From the NCBI GenBank assembly GCA_030043175.1, contig JASHYD010000637.1, positions 1 to 10,020 of the forward strand: 10,020 nucleotides of DNA. Reading direction: 5' to 3'. Below, in pieces: positions 4,979 to 10,020 of this stretch (positions are counted from its first letter, which is position 1; every line of letters begins with the position of its first letter). The translations under genes and the position numbers were made by a program. The DNA comes from Xanthobacteraceae bacterium. Lineage in GTDB: Bacteria > Pseudomonadota > Alphaproteobacteria > Rhizobiales > Xanthobacteraceae. The notes below the pieces were generated by a model. The model made no database searches. It worked only from the letters and a program-made list of their open reading frames with translations, and had not been told where the DNA came from.

Positions 4979-6006
4979 TTCTTTCTATCATGCCCAACCC
5001 CCGTATCCGCTATCTCGTGTGTGTTTTTTGCCACGGCTAGTGTGAAGGAAGGTAATTCGTTAAAGGCCTGCCGATAATAACGAGCGAAGTGACCAGCGTT
5101 CTGAAATCCGCACATTAAGCCAACCGTAGTTACGGAGGTAGTCTCATCAGGCGCTTTCAGCAAGCGCCTCGCGTGTTCAAGCCGGATGCGCTGCAGAAAG
5201 AGCATCGGTGTATAGCCGCGCACTTTCTTGAAAGTCAGGAACATGTTACGCACACCCACGCCGGTCGCTTCCGAAAGTTCCTCGATTGAGATTGGCCTGT
5301 TCCAGTGCGCCTCAATATAGTCCTCTACGATGCGTACCTGCCACGGCGCAGCGTTCCCTGCCTTGCTCTGCAGCAAGGGACTGAAATTGTGCGCGTTCGC
5401 GACCAAGAACGACACCATGAGCAATTGCTCGAACTCGGCAAGCCAAAGATCGTTCGCGCTTGCGCCTGGGCGATCGAGTTCACTGATAAAGAAATCGATG
5501 AGACGCAGCAACTTCAGCTGCTCACTGGTTTGACGCGCGAAGCCGGCAGCGAATTCGATATTTCGACCGACCGGATTGCCAGCCAAGGCGACTAGCTTGC
5601 TGCGTAGCGCATTTGTACGAACTCTCAGAAAGACATGCGAGAAATTTTCACAAAACTCGCACCGGAAATCAGCTCTTGCCGGAATAATGCTTGCGCTGTC
5701 GACGCTCCCATGAAACCGGGAATGTCCGATGGTGATCAGGTTGCGGCCAGACAGGATGATTTGCTGCCTGACAAATTCGTTCCCGGGAAATGTGGCGCCG
5801 ACATCTGCGGACAGCGCTCCATAGCTGAGATCGAGGTTCTTGAGGACTAAGCAATTGGCAAGCCCGCGAAATATTTTGCCATTTTGACGCCGGTCGAAAT
5901 CGCGCACGCCGCAGTGTTGGATGAGAATATGGCGCATCTCATCGCAGCTATTGGTATCAACGACCGGGAATCTGTCTAACTTGGAGCGTCGCTGCTGAGC
6001 GTCCAT
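4966..6006 (-). CDS. AraC/XylS-family transcriptional regulator
   Basis: This intact protein of about 346 residues has an N-terminal AraC_binding_2-like domain and a C-terminal double helix-turn-helix. The DNA-binding part runs from about IVEDYIEAHWNRPISIEELS, through GVGVRNMFLTFKKVRGYTP, to the second recognition region CGFQNAGHFARYYRQAFNEL. Regulators of this class (XylS, PobR, OxyR-unrelated AraC types) often control aromatic catabolism and respond to the substrate. This fits the PobA and dioxygenase relics next door, which it may once have activated. The ATG at 6006 is preferred because GGAG lies seven bases upstream; a longer start at 6018 has no such site. The ligand is unknown. Confidence 0.85.
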   Translation of the reverse strand: MDAQQRRSKLDRFPVVDTNSCDEMRHILIQHCGVRDFDRRQNGKIFRGLANCLVLKNLDLSYGALSADVGATFPGNEFVRQQIILSGRNLITIGHSRFHGSVDSASIIPARADFRCEFCENFSHVFLRVRTNALRSKLVALAGNPVGRNIEFAAGFARQTSEQLKLLRLIDFFISELDRPGASANDLWLAEFEQLLMVSFLVANAHNFSPLLQSKAGNAAPWQVRIVEDYIEAHWNRPISIEELSEATGVGVRNMFLTFKKVRGYTPMLFLQRIRLEHARRLLKAPDETTSVTTVGLMCGFQNAGHFARYYRQAFNELPSFTLAVAKNTHEIADTGVGHDRKKRGG

Positions 6007-6018
6007 GAGAGGCTCCAT

Positions 6019-6484
6019 GAAGGGAATCGGGCTTCATCAGAACTTGCGTATTATGAGTGGTGTTTCATTATTGGGCTGGTTCCCGCTCCATTACCTTAGT
6101 GGCATGCATTTTCAGACTAGCACGAAGATCGTCACACCTCCTATATTCCTCCAGCCTGGAGTTCCACGGGACAGAATGACCCGACAACCAACGCGACTCA
6201 ATCGTCATGCTGCAGTCATGGAATTCCGGGCTTTTTGAAAGTTATCTTGCGAGGATGCCATATGCCAATTGACATTGCTCTAGTGGAGCTGTCGCACCGT
6301 CGATCCCGCTACAGGTGGAACGGCGTTCGCGTTTCTTTCATGTGTTCATCCGAAGGGTCACTTATGTTCTTTCGCTGTCAGATCAAATCCGTTTCTTGGA
6401 AATCCAGGCTGGGCGCGTCAGCGACCTGGCAAGGACGGGGTTTTATATCCGTGCAACCCCGGCATCTTATGCCCGGCGCTTTGT
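6019..6484. other. Long non-coding stretch upstream of the AraC gene
   Basis: No gene is supported here. A plus frame is open over about 6235-6546, but it resembles no protein I know and its end overlaps the zinc-ribbon relic in another frame. A symmetric CTCCAG-C-CTGGAG palindrome at 6149-6161 lies about 145 bp upstream of the AraC start and might be an operator, though nothing else supports that. AT content is higher at 6050-6180 than in the flanking genes. Confidence 0.4.
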
Positions 6485-6672
6485 ATGAGTTCCGGAACGA
6501 ACGATCGGCAGCCGCAGCCGAAGTCGTGCCCGATATGCACAGTTGAATGGTGGCAAGCAAGAAGCACTTTAACAGCGATGCGTTCGATCATTACGAATGC
6601 TTGAATTGCAAGACGCTCATCAAGTTCGTGCAAACTTCTCGGGGTGGCAGCCCTTCGAGCAAACAGCGGTAG
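6485..6672 (+). pseudogene. Small four-cysteine zinc-ribbon-like protein, broken by a one-base frameshift
   Basis: The ATG at 6485 opens a frame MSSGTNDRQPQPKSCPICTVE with a CxxC pair. One base back, from 6547, a second frame continues as MVASKKHFNSDAF, then HYECLNCKTLIKF, with a second CxxC, to a TAG at 6670-6672. Adding one A at the GAATGG junction (6545-6550) would give a single protein of about 62 residues with CPIC and CLNC, a classic zinc ribbon. Such small cysteine proteins are common hypotheticals in Bradyrhizobium-type genomes. Translation of the second part alone from 6547 would give 41 residues with one CxxC. Function is unknown. Confidence 0.5.
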
Positions 6673-6679
6673 GCGTAGC

Positions 6680-6795
6680 GACCTGTCGGGGCAAGCGCCA
6701 ACCAAGTACGAGTTGCTGATCAATCTTAGGACCGCCAAGGCGATCGGCCTCACCGTGTCAGTGACGCCGCGCGCGCGGATCAGGTGATTGAATAG
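6680..6795 (+). pseudogene. C-terminal tail of an ABC_sub_bind substrate-binding protein
   Basis: The frame from 6680 reads PTKYELLINLRTAKAIGLTV, matching the family end pattern (P.KFELVINLKTAKALGLTVP). A shift near 6765 then gives ARADQVIE and a TAG at 6793-6795, matching the usual ARADEVIE terminus. Only about 38 residues of a protein of about 325 remain. It directly follows the zinc-ribbon relic and precedes a second, nearly complete copy of the same family, so a tandem pair of paralogues was probably present. Confidence 0.65.
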
Positions 6796-6880
6796 CACTT
6801 GGCGCGGTCATCGCAGGACTGCCCACCTTTATTCGTTTTCCATACAATGAGACTGCGTTCAGACTGCAAAATTACAGGAA

Positions 6881-6913
6881 GGAGCACGCTGATGCGGAGG
6901 GAGCACGCTGATG
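6881..6913 (+). repeat. Duplicated ribosome-binding site and start codon (14 bp twice, 19-bp period)
   Basis: GGAGCACGCTGATG occurs at 6881-6894 and again at 6900-6913. Each copy has a purine-rich ribosome-binding site followed by an ATG. Only the second ATG (6911) opens the substrate-binding-protein frame. The first (6892) opens a short competing frame that ends at 7095. Confidence 0.8.
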
Positions 6914-7893
6914 GGGCGACGCGAGTTCATCACTGGGATCGGTGGCACGGCGGTGTGGGGGTTTGCTGCGGTGGCTCAGCAGCTGTTGCCGACAGTAGCG
7001 TTCGTCAGCGCCACGTCGGCCGGTGCTCGGAGCGCGCTGTGATTGCGTTCCGCAAGGGCCTCGGCGAAACTGGGTCATCGAGGACCAAAATGTAGCCGTC
7101 CAGTACCACTGGTTGGACAGCGAATTCGATCGGCTGCCGGCGCTCATGGCTGATCTCGTCCGTCGTCGCGTGGCCGTCATCGCCACCCCCAACAATACTC
7201 TCATCACGACCACAGCCAAAGCCGCCACAGCGACTATCCCGATAGTCTTCAGCGTCGTCATAGACCCTGTCAAGACTGGTCTCGTTGCGAGCTTCGCCCG
7301 GCCGGGGGGCAACGCCACCGGAATACATTATTTGGCCCTGGAGCTGACAGCAAAACGGCTGGAACTCCTGCGTGCGCTGGCACCCAAGGCCACACGCGTG
7401 GCTATTCTCGTCAACCCCGCCAACGGTCCGAGCGCAGGCGAAACATTGCGGAGCGTAGGGGACGCTGCCCGCTCCATCAGGCTGCAAACCAAGGTTCTCA
7501 ATGCCAGCACGAGCGGCGAAATCGATGCGGCTTTTGCGAAGCTGGCGCACGAGCGCCTGGGTAATGTCTCTGATATCCTCTTTGTCTCTCCCGACGGGCT
7601 CTTCCAAAGCCGGAGCGAACAACTTGTCGCGCTGACCGCGCGAGATGAGATTCCTGCGGCTTATCCAGATCGCGCCGCAGTCGCAGCTGATGAGCTACGG
7701 CACCGACATCGCGGAAAGGTATCGCCAGATTGGCGTCTACACCGGCACCATCCTCAAGGGCGCTGCCAAGCCGGCGGACCTGCCGGTCCGACAGTCGATT
7801 AAGTTCGAATTCTTCATCAACCGCAAGACCGCCAAGGCGCTCGAACTGGAGATTCCGGTAGTGCTGCGGGTGTCCGCCGATCTGATTGACTGA
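6911..7893 (+). pseudogene. ABC_sub_bind-family substrate-binding protein (Tat-type signal), three frame changes
   Basis: The product starts MGRREFITGIGG, a twin-arginine-like signal typical of this periplasmic family (usual start MKRREFI). The domain then follows the family closely but in three frames. The first frame stops at 7040. The next runs VIAFRKGLGETG and stops at 7093. The long third frame (VIEDQNVAVQYHWL, ATIPIVFSVVIDPVKTGLVA, ARPGGNATGI) runs to about 7687. After that, LMSYGTDIAERYRQIGVYTG, KPADLPV and KFEFFINRKTAKAL continue in the second frame to 7893. The usual tail (ARADEVIE) is replaced by VSADLID. Such proteins deliver an unidentified ligand to an ABC importer. No permease or ATPase gene is nearby. 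Confidence 0.8.
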
Positions 7894-8088
7894 CAACTCG
7901 CGGCCAGTGTGGTCGGTGGAGCTGGCGAGATGACTGGACGTGCAGATGCTAGGAACGCCATAGGGGCCCTTGACGTGGAGCGCGACCTCCTTTTTCCGGT
8001 CTACGCTCTGATCGCAAACAACAAGGCTGGCGTGCGCATTGTCCTTCCTCTGGCTTCGGGTCGTAGATCACAGGCGCGTGGCGCTGGC

Positions 8089-8108
8089 GCTGATGTGTGC
8101 TGATGTGT
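8089..8108 (+). repeat. Tandem 10-bp duplication GCTGATGTGT
   Basis: Two exact head-to-tail copies lie just upstream of the sensor kinase start. They probably arose by slippage and change the spacing of its 5' leader. The rest of 7894-8122 shows no supported gene; a 64-codon open frame at 7909-8103 resembles no known protein. Confidence 0.6.
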
Positions 8109-8122
8109 GAGGTGGCGATGTC

Positions 8123-9568
8123 GTGGCCAGTGTGATGCGCCGAGATGACCTATTAGGTTTCGAGCTATTCGAGTTACCCGATGCGATCCTCGCGGTAGAT
8201 CGCCAGGGCGTCATACGATACGCCAATCGTCAGGCTGGCCGATTGTTCGGCAGCAGCCGGCAACTCTTGTCTCGATGCCAGTCGAAGAACTGGTGCCGGA
8301 GAGCCTCCGACAATGTCACATCGCTCATCGCACCAGATACACTTCGGAGCCGCGCGCGCGGCCCATGGGCACCGGCCTCAACCTTATTGCCCGGCGCGCG
8401 GATGGCACCACGTTTCCTGTCGACATCATGCTGAACCCGCTCGATCACCTAACCGATAGTGCTCGTGGTCGTGCGTGACATAATGGGTCGCCGAGTCGCT
8501 GAGGAGGCGCTGCGTCGGAGCCGGACGTTGTTCGAAACGCTTTACGAGCAATTGCCGGACGCACTCATCGTGGTGGACGAGGTTGGCAACATCGACCGTG
8601 TCAACGCAGCGGCAGAAGCTATGTTTCGACTATCGCGTCAACAGATACTGGGCCGGCCGATCGAGATGCTGCTCCCGGAGCACTCGCGTCAGTCCCACTG
8701 TGCACATCGCGCGAGTTACATCAAAAATGCTAAGACACGCCCTATGGGTACTGGCCTTCAGCTCTCGGCGCTGCGTGCCGACGGTTGGGAGTTCCCGGTC
8801 GACATCATGTTGAGTCCGATAGCGAGCGACGGGCGGCGTTTGGTGCTGGCTGTGGTTCGGGATGTCACAGAGCGCAAGCGCGTCGAAGCGCAGATGCAGG
8901 TGCTGGTGCGCGAGGTCCATCATCGCGTCAAGAACACATTGAGCCTCGTTGGCGTCATAGCACGGCAAACACAGGCAAGGTCGTACGCAGAGTTTATTTC
9001 ACGGTTTGAGGAGCGAATTCAGGGCCTGAGCGCCAACCAAAACCTGCTGATCAGGCGCCAATGGCAAGGCGTTCCGCTCGCCGAACTTGCACGTGCGCAA
9101 CTCACCCACTTCGGAGATCTTCTGGAAAGCCGCATTTCCGTGCGCGGACCAGATTTGAGGGTCAGGGCAGCGGCGGCCCAAGTTATCGGCATGGCCCTCC
9201 ACGAGCTTGCCACCAATGCGGGCAAATATGGGGCCCTCTCGACTAACGATGGCCATGTCGACATCGCGTGGCGCTTGCAGCGGGTTGGCGCTGGCGAGCA
9301 GCGCTTCTCGATGGGGTGGATCGAAAACGGCGGTCCGGTGGTCACCCCCCCGATCCGGCGTGGCTTCGGTTGGACCGTGCTCTGTGAGCTGACGAAGACC
9401 TCCCTCGAAGCGGACGTTTCACTCGAATATGCGCCCGCTGGAGTGGTTTGGGGCCTCGGATGTCCTGCCGATCGGGTTTGTGAGAGCGACGTCAAGGAAA
9501 TGCGCACGTCGCCGGCAGAATTAGAACGCATCATGCCCTGCGACGGCGACGCGGCAAAGGTCCGCTAG
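8123..9568 (+). pseudogene. PAS-PAS-HWE sensor histidine kinase, two frameshifts
   Basis: The first PAS domain starts from a GTG at 8123 (FELPDAILAVDRQGVIRYAN). It changes frame near 8272 into MPVEELVPESLRQCH and GTGLNLIARRADGTTFPVD. It changes back near 8455 into VVVRDIMGRRVAEEALRRS and a second PAS domain. The rest is intact from 8459: the phospho-acceptor region REVHHRVKNTLSLV (H154/H155 of the 369-residue part), the N-box with HELATNAGKYGALS, a WxE motif (WIENGGP) that defines HWE kinases, and a G-box (RGFGW). No transmembrane helix is seen, so it would be cytosolic. HWE kinases usually feed single-domain regulators or PhyR-type responses, and none is nearby. Translation from the GTG at 8459 could still yield a PAS-HWE kinase. 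Confidence 0.8.
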
Positions 9569-9731
9569 GGCAAATGGCATTTCTGCCTCACATCCCCCAA
9601 GCAGCCCAAACACTCAGCGCCCGCAGGATCACCCTTGATCCGGGTAGACGGTCTGTCGGGTCAATCCCGTTTCCTAAGACCATCTTCGATGTCGATTGCG
9701 GAGTCTGCCGACTTGCCGCCAGCGACCGTCC

Positions 9732-9800
9732 TACTAGACTAGACTAGACTAGACTAGACTATACTAGACTAGACTAAGACTAAACTAGACTAAGACTAAG
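9732..9800. repeat. Imperfect CTAGA pentanucleotide tandem array
   Basis: Bases 9732-9775 are an almost uninterrupted run of the pentamer (TAGAC in another phase), broken once by TATAC at about 9760. It then degrades into TAAGAC/TAAAC variants to 9800. It sits between the sensor kinase relic and the intron RT fragment. The 3' end of the RT reading frame runs into it. Bases 9569-9731 before it contain no supported gene. Confidence 0.85.
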
Positions 9801-10020
9801 AAAAACGCAGCCGACCAACGTCGCAGCGGTCTATGGCGGAATACCTCCTCGAGTTTCCTCAGCAGCGGCGTTCGTTTCTTGAGCTTGCGTGTGTATTGCG
9901 CACACCACACGCTACGGCGACTGCGAACGCGTAGGAATTCGAAACCCAGAAAGCCGAAGCTCTCGCCTCGACTGAGGTCTACGTTTCGACTCTTCTCTTC
10001 ATTAATCTCGACTTGCAGTT
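9785..10020 (-). CDS. ltrA: Group II intron reverse transcriptase, internal part (runs off right edge, 3' end replaced by repeat)
   Basis: The minus strand is open from the window edge to a TAG at 9785-9787. It reads LQVEINEEKSRNVDLSRGES, FGFLGFEFLRVRSRR and TRKLKKRTPLLRKLEEVF. This matches the end of the RT palm (the FGFLGFxF of RT block 7) and the start of the thumb in bacterial group II intron proteins. The resemblance ends near RPLRRW (about 9820). The last codons (AAFFLVLV) come from the pentamer repeat, so the thumb end and maturase domain are lost. The N-terminal half lies outside the window. The copy is therefore truncated and not expected to work. Confidence 0.75.
   Translation of the reverse strand, partial: LQVEINEEKSRNVDLSRGESFGFLGFEFLRVRSRRSVWCAQYTRKLKKRTPLLRKLEEVFRHRPLRRWSAAFFLVLV

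Noticed and set aside
6235..6546. Possible 103-residue plus-strand protein
   Set aside because: It has no ribosome-binding site or family resemblance, and its end overlaps the zinc-ribbon frame.
7005..7622. Minus frame of 205 codons opposite the substrate-binding protein
   Set aside because: It is a complementary shadow; conserved family motifs are only on the plus strand.
9732..9800. CRISPR array
   Set aside because: The unit is five bases with no spacers, so it is a simple tandem repeat.

Overview
The window looks like an accessory region of a high-GC alphaproteobacterium of the Bradyrhizobium/Rhodopseudomonas/Mesorhizobium kind, such as a symbiosis island, plasmid or decayed genomic island. 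This is inferred from the protein types: a FixK/FNR-like regulator with an FNR-type palindrome, a HWE sensor kinase, Tat-like ABC_sub_bind substrate-binding proteins, rhizobial-style group II introns and an IS3-family element. No single marker proves the genus.

Layout. Bases 1-192 hold the 3' end of a group II intron on the plus strand: maturase C-terminus, domain V and domain VI. It is followed five bases later by what looks like the 5' end of a second group II intron, which breaks off near 543. Bases 544-669 carry repeated AT-rich elements in front of a small YkgJ-type cysteine-cluster gene (705-1124). An IS3-family insertion sequence (about 1522-2823) follows, with orfA, a T-rich slippery site and a damaged junction into orfB. 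Bases 2837-3085 (minus) hold a degraded Rieske-like gene with a perfect FNR/FixK box upstream. Next is an intact Crp/Fnr regulator (3211-3945, minus).

Bases 4039-4715 are a mosaic of aromatic-catabolism gene relics: the middle of a PobA-type flavin monooxygenase on the minus strand, then a VOC extradiol dioxygenase piece and the PobA N-terminus on the plus strand, then a membrane-segment relic. The two PobA pieces fit end to end if a block of about 260 bp is turned round. An intact AraC-family regulator (4966-6006, minus) follows.

Bases 6485-7893 hold a frameshifted four-cysteine zinc-ribbon gene, the tail of one ABC_sub_bind protein and a nearly full-length second one with three frame changes. 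Bases 8123-9568 encode a PAS-PAS-HWE histidine kinase with two frame changes. The right end has a CTAGA-type pentamer array and, running off the edge on the minus strand, another group II intron reverse transcriptase.

How it fits together. Most structural genes are broken, while the two transcription factors (Crp/Fnr and AraC) and the YkgJ-like gene stay open. The simplest reading is a former aromatic-compound catabolic locus (hydroxybenzoate hydroxylation, ring cleavage, a Rieske component, uptake) under oxygen- and substrate-responsive regulation, later eroded by mobile introns, an IS, deletions and an inversion. The window does not show a complete new defence or enzyme system. Its most unusual content is the internal inversion inside pobA, the tandem intron ends, the intact regulators left without targets, and the repeat cluster upstream of the YkgJ-like gene.
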